5,321 nt of DNA from Dehalococcoidia bacterium (GTDB lineage Bacteria; Chloroflexota; Dehalococcoidia; Dehalococcoidales; BS750m-G39). Below the pieces are notes generated by a model. The model did not search any database. It had not been told where the DNA came from and saw only the letters and a list, made by a program, of their open reading frames with translations. Both the position numbers and the translations under genes were made by a program. Below, one piece after another: positions 1-5,210 of the stretch; position 1 is the first letter of the stretch; the number at the start of each line of letters is the position of its first letter. Where the stretch lies: contig SOKR01000162.1 of the NCBI GenBank assembly GCA_004375675.1, positions 1 through 5,321 on the forward strand. Reading direction: 5' to 3'.

Positions 1-61
1 CCTCCCACCGGGAATAGGTTACGGATAGCTAATACTAACCACTTTGCCTATTTCAGGTCAA
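1..61 (-). promoter_or_regulatory. Possible promoter and ribosome-binding site of a gene beyond the left edge
   Basis: Read on the minus strand, this non-coding stretch downstream of recX has a TTGACC -35-like box (56-61), an 18-base spacer and a TAGTAT -10-like box (32-37, four of six consensus bases). It ends in GGGAGG (complement of 1-6), a strong Shine-Dalgarno sequence. The minus-strand frames I checked here from TTG or GTG run quickly into stops, so the stretch itself is not coding. The inference is that a minus-strand gene starts a few bases outside the window, possibly with its own promoter as well as read-through from recA-recX. The Shine-Dalgarno is clearer than the promoter. The identity of that gene cannot be seen. 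Confidence 0.4.
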
Positions 62-81
62 GGCAAGAGGCTATCTTTAAC

Positions 82-708
82 CTACTCCTTCACTTCCTCC
101 CAGACCTTTTTTACGGTATTGTTTATCACTCCGTAGCCGAAGCCGCGGCGCTTGAGATATTCGCCGAGGCGGCGGCGGAAGCCCTGATAGTCGACCGCGG
201 GCAGGCTGCGCGCCTTAGCTATAGCCGCCTGGTAGGCGCTGTCTTCGTCGTCGACATCAGCCACCACCCGCTCGATGACCTCATCGGCGACACCCTTTTG
301 CTTAAGCTCGTGGCGGGTCAGCCACCGGCTGCGCGGGCTGAAAGACTGGCGGTTTTCCTTCCAGAATTGGGCGAAAGCCCGGTCGTCGACCAGGCCCTGT
401 TCTTTGAGCCTGGCCAGCACTGTTTCCACGTTATCCCCGTCAAAGCCGCGCCGCTTGAGCCTTTCCCTTAGCTCGGACTCGCTCCGCGGCCGGTAGGCGA
501 GGTAGCGGAGGGCGGCGTTAAAGCAGCGCTGGGACAGCTCGGCGCCCGCCAGCGCTTCGATATCGCTCTCGGAAAGCTCCTGCCCCACCCGCAAGCCTTC
601 TTTTACGGCGACACCGGCTTCCAGGCTGAAGGCGAACTTGTCGTCTAAGAATATATTGACCCGCCTTTTCCGCCTCTTCCCCTCCCCGATGGCGGTGACC
701 CTTTTCAT
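82..708 (-). CDS. recX: Regulatory protein RecX
   Basis: RecX binds RecA filaments in the cytoplasm and limits their extension and ATPase/recombinase activity. The 208-residue product has the RecX layout. An N-terminal beta segment (about residues 15-30, RRVNIFLDDKFAFSLE) precedes three arginine- and lysine-rich three-helix repeats (about 63-116, 117-160, 162-205). The first repeat carries the family signature LKEQGLVDDRAFAQFW at about 101-116. Length is normal for the family. The frame is open to an ATG at 735 (217 residues), but that codon lies two bases from a hairpin and has no visible Shine-Dalgarno. The ATG at 708 has AAAGGGG about 11 bases upstream and starts at MKRVTAIGE, close to where conserved sequence begins, so I prefer 708. 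The gene follows recA on the same strand and is probably co-transcribed at reduced level. Identity is firm; the start is moderately sure. Confidence 0.93.
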   Translation of the reverse strand: MKRVTAIGEGKRRKRRVNIFLDDKFAFSLEAGVAVKEGLRVGQELSESDIEALAGAELSQRCFNAALRYLAYRPRSESELRERLKRRGFDGDNVETVLARLKEQGLVDDRAFAQFWKENRQSFSPRSRWLTRHELKQKGVADEVIERVVADVDDEDSAYQAAIAKARSLPAVDYQGFRRRLGEYLKRRGFGYGVINNTVKKVWEEVKE

Positions 709-737
709 CGCTTTTTCTACCCCTTTAAAAGACATAA

Positions 738-760
738 GGCCAAGGCATTACGCCTCAGCC
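738..760 (-). terminator. Hairpin between recA and recX, likely attenuator
   Basis: On the minus strand, GGCTGAGGC pairs with GCCTTGGCC around a GTAAT loop, giving a 9-bp stem with two G-U pairs. It is followed within two bases by a T-rich stretch (TTATGTCTTTT, complement of 727-737). This resembles a weak intrinsic terminator placed after recA, so that only part of the transcript continues into recX. A partial terminator between recA and recX is known in Escherichia coli, which makes the reading plausible. The T-rich tail contains the upstream recX ATG (735), another reason to prefer the start at 708. It might instead act on mRNA stability or translation. Confidence 0.5.
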
Positions 761-798
761 CTATTTATATTACCGGTTCAGATATTTTTAAATTACTT

Positions 799-1797
799 TT
801 AAGGGTTATGGGTGATGACGGCTGAGGCTCTGACCTGCTGTTCGATCTCCTCGGCAAGCTCGGGATGCTCTTTCAGGTAGTGTTTGGAGTTCTCCCTCCC
901 TTGCCCCAGGCGAACATCACCATAGGAGAAAAAGGCACCGGACTTCTTGACTATCTCCAGCTCCACACCCAGGTCGATAAGATTGCCCTCTTTGCTTATC
1001 CCGTGGTCGAACATGATATCAAACTGAGCCGTTTTGAAGGGAGGGGCAACCTTATTCTTGACCACCTTGGCTCGCACCATGTTGCCGATGGCGACATCGC
1101 CCTGTTTGAGGGTTTCGATGCGCCTTAGGTCTATCCTCACCGAGCTGTAGAATTTAAGAGCCCTGCCCCCCGGCGTCACCTCGGGATTGCCAAAGATAAT
1201 ACCAATCTTCTGTCTCAGCTGGTTGATGAATACCACTGCGGTGCCTGACTTGCCGATAGCGGCCGCCAGCTTCCTCAGGGCTTGAGACATGAGGCGGGCT
1301 TGTAAGCCAACATGAGCGTCCCCCATCTGCCCTTCAATCTCAGCCTGGGGTACCAGTGCCGCTACACTGTCAATCACGACGACATCAACAGCCCCGCTCC
1401 TTACCAGCGCTTCGGTGATTTCCAGTGCCTGTTCGCCGGTATCGGGTTGAGAGATGAGCAGGTCATCAACATTGACACCACAATTGGCGGCATAGGAAGG
1501 GTCCAGGGCATGCTCGGCATCGATATAGGCAACCGTGCCTCCAAGTTTTTGCGCTTCGGCAATTATGTGCTGGGCCAGGGTGGTTTTACCCGAAGATTCG
1601 GGGCCGAATATCTCGGTAATACGCCCCTTGGGGATACCGCCTATGCCCAGAGCCAGGTCTAGCGCCAGCGAGCCGCTGGGGATTGCCTGCACCTTTACCA
1701 GGGGGGCTTCCCCCAGCTTCATCACCGAGCCTTTGCCGAATCGCTTTTCAATCTGGCTGATAGCCAGTTCCAGCGCCTTTACCTTTTCTGTGGTCAT
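799..1797 (-). CDS. recA: Recombinase RecA
   Basis: RecA forms ATP-dependent filaments on single-stranded DNA, carries out homologous pairing and strand exchange, and in many bacteria triggers LexA self-cleavage. The 332-residue product is complete. It has the Walker A GPESSGKT at 65-72, catalytic Glu95 in YIDAEHALDP, Walker B VVVIDSVAAL at 139-148, DNA-binding loop L1 around 153-164 (EIEGQMGDAHVG), INQLR with Gln193, and L2 at about 194-209 leading into GGRALKFYSSVR. The N-terminal helix and the C-terminal domain (to about 322) are present. The acidic tail common in this family is missing: the protein ends ASAVITHNP, and no open frame continues beyond the stop. The ATG start has a short AGG Shine-Dalgarno five bases upstream (complement of 1803-1805). 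It is the first gene of a probable recA-recX unit. Identity is essentially certain. Confidence 0.99.
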   Translation of the reverse strand: MTTEKVKALELAISQIEKRFGKGSVMKLGEAPLVKVQAIPSGSLALDLALGIGGIPKGRITEIFGPESSGKTTLAQHIIAEAQKLGGTVAYIDAEHALDPSYAANCGVNVDDLLISQPDTGEQALEITEALVRSGAVDVVVIDSVAALVPQAEIEGQMGDAHVGLQARLMSQALRKLAAAIGKSGTAVVFINQLRQKIGIIFGNPEVTPGGRALKFYSSVRIDLRRIETLKQGDVAIGNMVRAKVVKNKVAPPFKTAQFDIMFDHGISKEGNLIDLGVELEIVKKSGAFFSYGDVRLGQGRENSKHYLKEHPELAEEIEQQVRASAVITHNP

Positions 1798-1813
1798 ATT
1801 CGCCTAGTTGAAT
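1798..1813 (-). promoter_or_regulatory. Imperfect palindrome before recA, possible operator
   Basis: The 16 bases immediately upstream of the recA ATG form an interrupted inverted repeat, ATTC-N8-GAAT, with CTAG at the centre. It overlaps the end of the candidate -10 box (1812-1817) and covers the likely transcription start and Shine-Dalgarno. A repressor bound here would block recA, as LexA does elsewhere. It does not match the E. coli CTGT-N8-ACAG or the Gram-positive GAAC-N4-GTTC box, so calling it a LexA site is speculation. The arms are only four bases and chance is a real alternative. Confidence 0.25.
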
Positions 1814-1840
1814 AATAGCACAGACACCCCCCCAAAACAA
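1812..1840 (-). promoter_or_regulatory. Candidate recA promoter
   Basis: On the minus strand, TTGTTT (complement of 1835-1840) is separated by 17 bases from TATTAT (complement of 1812-1817), which is preceded by TGC, an extended -10 element. Transcription would begin near 1805, leaving a very short leader with the Shine-Dalgarno near its 5' end. The spacer contains a run of seven G on this strand (1827-1833), an odd feature for a promoter. The -35 box matches consensus only in TTG. The short leader is a reason for caution. Confidence 0.4.
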
Positions 1841-1890
1841 GCAGTCGGGGGCGTTTTATGTCGTATAATTGATTGGTTTTGGGGCATCCA

Positions 1891-2002
1891 CTCCACCCCG
1901 TTTTAATCTTTTCCCGCCCTCCGCCCTTTTAAGGTAAAGAGGGGGCTTTGCCCCCTCTTAAACACCCCGTATAAGGGGTTTATAGGGGTCTAACCCTTAT
2001 AG
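1891..2002 (+). repeat. Dispersed hairpin-rich repeat, copy 1
   Basis: This non-coding stretch between recA and nadE aligns with 5211-5321 in the same orientation. By hand, the core 1913-2002 is roughly 84% identical with three one-base gaps. It carries three successive hairpins: a perfect 10-bp stem (1937-1946 with 1950-1959, TTT loop), a small CCCC/GGGG stem (1965-1968 with 1975-1978), and a 7-bp stem with one G-U pair (1982-1988 with 1994-2000). The element may extend to about 2044: the complement of 2010-2044 resembles the left end (TCCCCACCC, then a T-rich stretch, then TTCCC), giving imperfect inverted termini and a total near 155 bp. I see no coding capacity. It could be a MITE- or REP-like family. 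I do not recognise it as a named one. Confidence 0.85.
1937..1959 (-). terminator. Perfect 10-bp GC-rich hairpin, possible nadE terminator
   Basis: Read on the minus strand, AAGAGGGGGC pairs perfectly with GCCCCCTCTT around an AAA loop, and TTTACCTT spans the end of the stem and the bases after it. It lies about 100 bases beyond the nadE stop, before recA transcription begins. This could end nadE transcription and insulate recA. The T-tract is weak and interrupted, and the hairpin belongs to a dispersed repeat, so terminator function may be incidental. Confidence 0.4.
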
Positions 2003-2058
2003 GGTGGGCTGGTGTGGGAAAAATAACCTGGGGGTGGGGAAAAGACCTGCAGGTGGAA

Positions 2059-2793
2059 CTAGAGCTCAAGGTCAGCCACGGGCGGCGGCTGGCGCTTGTG
2101 CTCGGCGGCGGCGATGATGGCCTTAAACTTCTCCTTGAGGGCGGCTGAGGCTTCACCAGAAGCCAGATAGCGGTCAAGCTCGTCATAACTAAGTCCCAAC
2201 TCCCCTTCGTCGGTCTGCCCCTCCCATAGTCCCGCTGAGGGGGGCTTATCTATAATCGGCCGGGGGATGCCCAGATAACTAGCCAGCTCTTTGACCTGCC
2301 CTTTGAGCAGGCTGCCCAGGGGCTGAATATCGACGCCGCCGTCGCCGTACTTGGTGAAGTAGCCGATGGCGCGCTCGTCGCGGTTGCCCGAGCCGACCAC
2401 GAGGTAGTTGAGCTGGTTGGCGAAGTAATAGAGGGTGAGCATTCTCAACCTGGCCTTGAGGTTGGCTTGAGCCAGGCGGCTGGCATCGGAGGACGCTTTC
2501 TCATTAGGGAGCGATTTGAGCAGGGTGTCGAAGGTGCTGTCAAGGACGACTGTCCTGGTGGGTATGGCGAACTTTTGTGCCAGTGCCTGGGCGTGCTCCA
2601 CATCCTGATCGGGGCTGTGGCAGGGCATAATCACCCCCAGCATATCTTTAGGGAAGGCGCGCTGGCAGAGCACCGCCGCAACCGAGGAGTCCATGCCGCC
2701 GCTCAGACCCATCACCACCCCTTTACTCCCCGCCGCCGCTACCCGTTCTTTTATCCAGTCGACCAGCTTTTCGGCTATCTTGGCTGAGTTCAT
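2059..2793 (-). CDS. nadE: NH3-dependent NAD+ synthetase
   Basis: NadE catalyses the last step of NAD+ synthesis: nicotinate adenine dinucleotide is adenylylated with ATP and amidated to NAD+. The 244-residue product has the PP-loop ATP motif SGGMDSS at 31-37, GSGNRDE at 134-140, TKYGDGG at 147-153, KPPSAGLWEGQTDE at 183-196 and the C-terminal HKRQPPP at 232-238, all in family order. No N-terminal nitrilase (glutaminase) domain is present, so it belongs to the short form that uses ammonia directly or from a partner. The frame is open to a TTG at 2808, but GGAG (complement of 2803-2806) overlaps that TTG and sits nine bases before the ATG at 2793. The likely transcription start, near 2812, would leave the TTG no room for a ribosome site. 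I therefore chose 2793. It is transcribed divergently from the amidohydrolase gene. Confidence 0.96.
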   Translation of the reverse strand: MNSAKIAEKLVDWIKERVAAAGSKGVVMGLSGGMDSSVAAVLCQRAFPKDMLGVIMPCHSPDQDVEHAQALAQKFAIPTRTVVLDSTFDTLLKSLPNEKASSDASRLAQANLKARLRMLTLYYFANQLNYLVVGSGNRDERAIGYFTKYGDGGVDIQPLGSLLKGQVKELASYLGIPRPIIDKPPSAGLWEGQTDEGELGLSYDELDRYLASGEASAALKEKFKAIIAAAEHKRQPPPVADLEL

Positions 2794-2802
2794 CGGTTGT
2801 TG

Positions 2803-2806
2803 CTCC
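2803..2806 (-). promoter_or_regulatory. Shine-Dalgarno GGAG that sets the nadE start
   Basis: GGAG on the minus strand lies nine bases before the ATG at 2793 and overlaps the alternative upstream TTG (2806-2808). No comparable site precedes the TTG. This favours the 244-residue NadE beginning MNSAKIAEKL. Confidence 0.7.
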
Positions 2807-2818
2807 AAGGTTGCCAGT

Positions 2819-2847
2819 AGTATACTACCCTATAGCTATTAGGTCAA
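2819..2847 (-). promoter_or_regulatory. Sigma70-type promoter of nadE
   Basis: On the minus strand, TTGACC (complement of 2842-2847, five of six consensus bases) and TATACT (complement of 2819-2824, five of six) are exactly 17 bases apart, the optimal spacing. Transcription would start near 2812, about 19 bases before the nadE ATG, with the GGAG site correctly inside the leader. This is the best promoter in the window. The -10 lies in a perfect 8-base palindrome (AGTATACT, 2819-2826), so a -10 is also readable on the plus strand at 2821-2826, but I find no good plus-strand -35 for it. Confidence 0.7.
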
Positions 2848-2856
2848 AGGCCCAGT

Positions 2857-2863
2857 AAAAGGA
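2857..2863 (+). promoter_or_regulatory. Shine-Dalgarno that sets the amidohydrolase start
   Basis: AAAAGGA lies six bases before the ATG at 2870. The in-frame TTG at 2864 directly abuts it, with no spacing, and is an unlikely start. Confidence 0.65.
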
Positions 2864-2869
2864 TTGGAG

Positions 2870-4417
2870 ATGCCGAGCGCCGACCTTATCCTGCACAATG
2901 CCAATGTAATAACCATGGACCCCGCTCGCCCTTCGGCGCAACTGGTTGCCGTCGAGGGCGATAGGATTAGGCTGGTGGGCGATAACGACCAGCTGGGGGA
3001 GGCGAGGGGGGCCAAGACCAGGGTTATCGATTGCGGGGGAAAGACCGTAGTGCCTGGTTTTAACGATGCCCACTGCCATACCTTCGGCTTTATCAGGAAG
3101 CGGCGCAGCCTCGACCTGAGCCCGCCGTCGGTTAAGTCTATCGCCGACATCAAGGCGGCTGTCCGAAAACGCGCCCGTAATACTCCGAGGGGCCGATGGA
3201 TTACCGCCACTGACTACAACGAGTTCTACCTGGCGGAGAAGCGCCACCCCAACCGCCGCGATTTAGACGAGGCGGCGCCTGACCACCCGGTGGTCGTTGC
3301 CCACCGCTCGCTGCACGCCTGCGTCCTCAACAGCATGGCGCTCTCTCTGGCGGGCATCACTAAAGAAACGCCGGAGCCGGCGGGGGCGGTTATCGAGCGG
3401 GAGCTCGATACGGGAGAGCCCAGCGGTTTGCTCTTCGAGATGGTGGGCTATATCCGGCAGAAGGTGCTGCCCTCGCTATCCGAGGACGAGCTGGCTGAGG
3501 AAATAGCCTCGGTCAACCGACATTACCTCTCGATGGGTATAACCTCGCTGCAGGAGGCTTCGGTGAGCAACGACTACGCCCGCTGGAAAATCCTCAAGCG
3601 GTTTAAGGATGACGAAAGTCTCCAGAGCCGCGTATCGATGATGTTCGGCTTTGACGCCTTACCCCAGTTTCAAGAAAAGGGCCTGGCTTTCGGCTCGGGT
3701 GATAGCGGGCTGCGGCTGGGGGGGGTAAAGATTATACTGAGCGAGGCCAGGGGGAGGTTGCAGCCGCCGCTGGACGAGTTAAAACGGCAGGCGCTGGTTG
3801 CCCACCGGGCTGGCTTGCAGCTGGCTATTCACTGCGTCGAGCCGGAGACGGTAGAGGCGGCTATCGCTGCCCTGGAATATATCGCCGGTCAATCGTCTAT
3901 AGCGGGACGCCGTCATCGCCTGGAGCATTGCTCCGAGTGCCCGCCCCAATTGCTTCAGCGTCTGGCTAAGCTGGAAGTCATGGTCGTGACCCAGCCTGTC
4001 TTTATCTACCACAGCGGCGAGAGGTATCTGGCCACCGTCCCCGCCGAAAGGCAGCGCTGGCTTTACCGCATTAAGTCTTTCCTCGATAGCGGCTTGACGG
4101 TGGCGGCTAGCTCAGATTCCCCTGTAGCCCCGGATAATCCGTTGCTCGGCATCTACGCCGCCGTCACGCGGCGGGCGGAATCGGGGCAACAATTGCTGCC
4201 CGAGGAAGCCATCTCTGTCCAACAGGCGCTGTCGATGTACACCACCAGCGCCGCCCGCGCCTCGTTCGAGGAGGATATCAAAGGCTCTATCGTTCCGGGC
4301 AGGCTGGCGGACATGGTGATTTTAAACGCCGACCCCTTAAAATCGCCGCCGGAGGAAATCAAGGACATCCGCGTCGAGATGACCATTATCGGGGGTGGGG
4401 TGGTTTGGGGGGATTGA
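2870..4417 (+). CDS. Amidohydrolase family 3 protein (YtcJ/COG1574-like), substrate unknown
   Basis: This 515-residue product is a predicted cytoplasmic metal-dependent hydrolase of the amidohydrolase superfamily. A small N-terminal beta domain (about 5-60) and the C-terminal strand segment (GRLADMVILNADP at about 477-489) frame a TIM barrel. Metal-site candidates are present: the Asp-Ala-His-Cys-His motif with His68 and His70 after strand 1, Lys287, His321 (AIHCVE), His353 in RHRLEHCSECPP, and Asp416 in SSDSP. After Lys287 it reads LSEARGRLQPP, where many family 3 members have an ADG/LGSR-type loop, so it belongs to a distinct subgroup. No signal peptide is seen. Family members include N-substituted formamide deformylases, but nothing here fixes a substrate. 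The start follows the AAAAGGA site; the frame extends two codons further to a TTG at 2864. The gene is divergent from nadE and convergent with the next gene. A G8 run (3718-3725) is read through without loss of frame. Confidence 0.9.
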   Translation: MPSADLILHNANVITMDPARPSAQLVAVEGDRIRLVGDNDQLGEARGAKTRVIDCGGKTVVPGFNDAHCHTFGFIRKRRSLDLSPPSVKSIADIKAAVRKRARNTPRGRWITATDYNEFYLAEKRHPNRRDLDEAAPDHPVVVAHRSLHACVLNSMALSLAGITKETPEPAGAVIERELDTGEPSGLLFEMVGYIRQKVLPSLSEDELAEEIASVNRHYLSMGITSLQEASVSNDYARWKILKRFKDDESLQSRVSMMFGFDALPQFQEKGLAFGSGDSGLRLGGVKIILSEARGRLQPPLDELKRQALVAHRAGLQLAIHCVEPETVEAAIAALEYIAGQSSIAGRRHRLEHCSECPPQLLQRLAKLEVMVVTQPVFIYHSGERYLATVPAERQRWLYRIKSFLDSGLTVAASSDSPVAPDNPLLGIYAAVTRRAESGQQLLPEEAISVQQALSMYTTSAARASFEEDIKGSIVPGRLADMVILNADPLKSPPEEIKDIRVEMTIIGGGVVWGD

Positions 4418-4436
4418 CTTGGTGGTGGGGAGGCTT

Positions 4437-4458
4437 AAAAAAGTGGGCACTATTTTTT
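4437..4458. terminator. Possible bidirectional terminator between convergent genes
   Basis: Six A, then GTG-GG-CAC, then TA and six T form a near-palindrome readable on both strands, sitting between the amidohydrolase stop (4417) and the end of the membrane-protein gene, whose last codons it includes. A-tract, stem and T-tract give the outline of a bidirectional intrinsic terminator serving both genes. The GC core is very short and the two-base loop forces the inner pair open, so it would be weak. Confidence 0.35.
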
Positions 4459-5148
4459 GACCTTAGCCCGCTTTCGGGTAAAAATCAGCCACCCCCCGCT
4501 TAGCCCCCCCATAATCAGCGCCAGCCCGCCGCTGCCCAGAGCGCAGAAAAGGGCGGCATCGTAGAAGAACTCCCCGGTAAAGAGCAGCAGCATATAGCCC
4601 TCGGCCGACCAGAACTCATTGGAGAAAAAGAGCAGGTGGAACTGCCAGAAGAGCTGGTCGAAGCCCAGTAGCGTGCCCACCCCCAGCGCCAGCATGAAAG
4701 CCAGCGTCAGGCAGGCGCCGCCGAACACCGCCCAGGCCAGTTGCCGCCAGTACCTTTTCCACCGCCAGAAGAGGCAGACGGCGGCGTAAGCCAGGACGTA
4801 CAACAGCGTCCCGCCCAGCACCCAGTAGTCCAGCCGAATGAGGCCTTTGACGTCCTTAAAGTGGATGGTTTCTTCGGGGGTGAAGAGCTCGAAGGGCTCG
4901 CCGTCGCTGGTTACGGTGATGCTGACATAGTCCTCGCCGGAGTTGAAGTAGTCGATTAGTTCGTCGGCGATTGCTTCCAGGTCGAACTCAGCCAGCTCGG
5001 GGGTCTGGACGACGCTGTATTTCTCGAAGCCGTAGTTGTAGAGCCAGTGGCTGTTTACCGCCCAGCCCAGGCTGGCCGTGAGCAGGAGAAAGGGCAGGCA
5101 GAGGATAAAGAGCCATTTGGCGATGATGCCCATGATTTTCATTTTCAT
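4450..5148 (-). CDS. TIGR01906/DUF1461 family integral membrane protein
   Basis: The 232-residue product is a multi-pass membrane protein of unknown function. It has a first membrane segment at about 10-31, a roughly 75-residue presumably external region (32-106), further segments at about 108-127, 138-161 and 196-222, and a basic tail (TRKRAKVKK). Family hallmarks are YNYGFEKYSV at about 37-46, HFKDVKGLIRL at 96-106, FDQLFWQFHLLFFSNEFW at about 163-180 and GEFFYDAA at 192-199. The frame is open to a GTG at 5217 inside the downstream-lying repeat, but the extra residues do not look like family sequence. I start at the ATG at 5148; in-frame ATGs at 5142 and 5133 are nearly as good, and none has a clear Shine-Dalgarno. 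It converges on the amidohydrolase gene, and its upstream side abuts repeat copy 2. The family assignment is good; the biochemical role is unknown. Confidence 0.85.
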   Translation of the reverse strand: MKMKIMGIIAKWLFILCLPFLLLTASLGWAVNSHWLYNYGFEKYSVVQTPELAEFDLEAIADELIDYFNSGEDYVSITVTSDGEPFELFTPEETIHFKDVKGLIRLDYWVLGGTLLYVLAYAAVCLFWRWKRYWRQLAWAVFGGACLTLAFMLALGVGTLLGFDQLFWQFHLLFFSNEFWSAEGYMLLLFTGEFFYDAALFCALGSGGLALIMGGLSGGWLIFTRKRAKVKK

Positions 5149-5210
5149 ATCGTTTAAGATTTTACACTGTTGGGGTGGAAAAGGATAGGGGGCACCTCTA
5201 TAGACTTCTC

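Noticed and set aside
865..1807. Plus-strand reading frames opposite recA
   Set aside because: They mirror the codon structure of recA, overlap one another and show no family resemblance.
1864..1869. Perfect TATAAT on the plus strand
   Set aside because: There is no -35 at workable spacing, no TGn extension, and no plus-strand gene downstream before nadE, which lies on the other strand.
1937..2000. CRISPR or riboswitch reading of the repeated G/C blocks
   Set aside because: There are no regularly spaced identical repeats with unique spacers. The stems match a dispersed element, and no gene start lies at a riboswitch-like distance downstream on the plus strand.
2045..2054. Perfect 10-base palindrome ACCTGCAGGT just after the nadE stop
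   Set aside because: It leaves no loop for an RNA hairpin and has no T-tract; a palindrome of this length can occur by chance.
1980..2186. 68-residue minus-strand reading frame overlapping the nadE 3' end and the repeat
   Set aside because: It is a different frame over a clear nadE gene, rich in Ser and Pro like a shadow frame, with no recognisable domain.
2825..3247. Two overlapping minus-strand frames opposite the amidohydrolase 5' end
   Set aside because: Both are antisense shadows of a gene with strong conserved motifs, and they would cover the nadE promoter.
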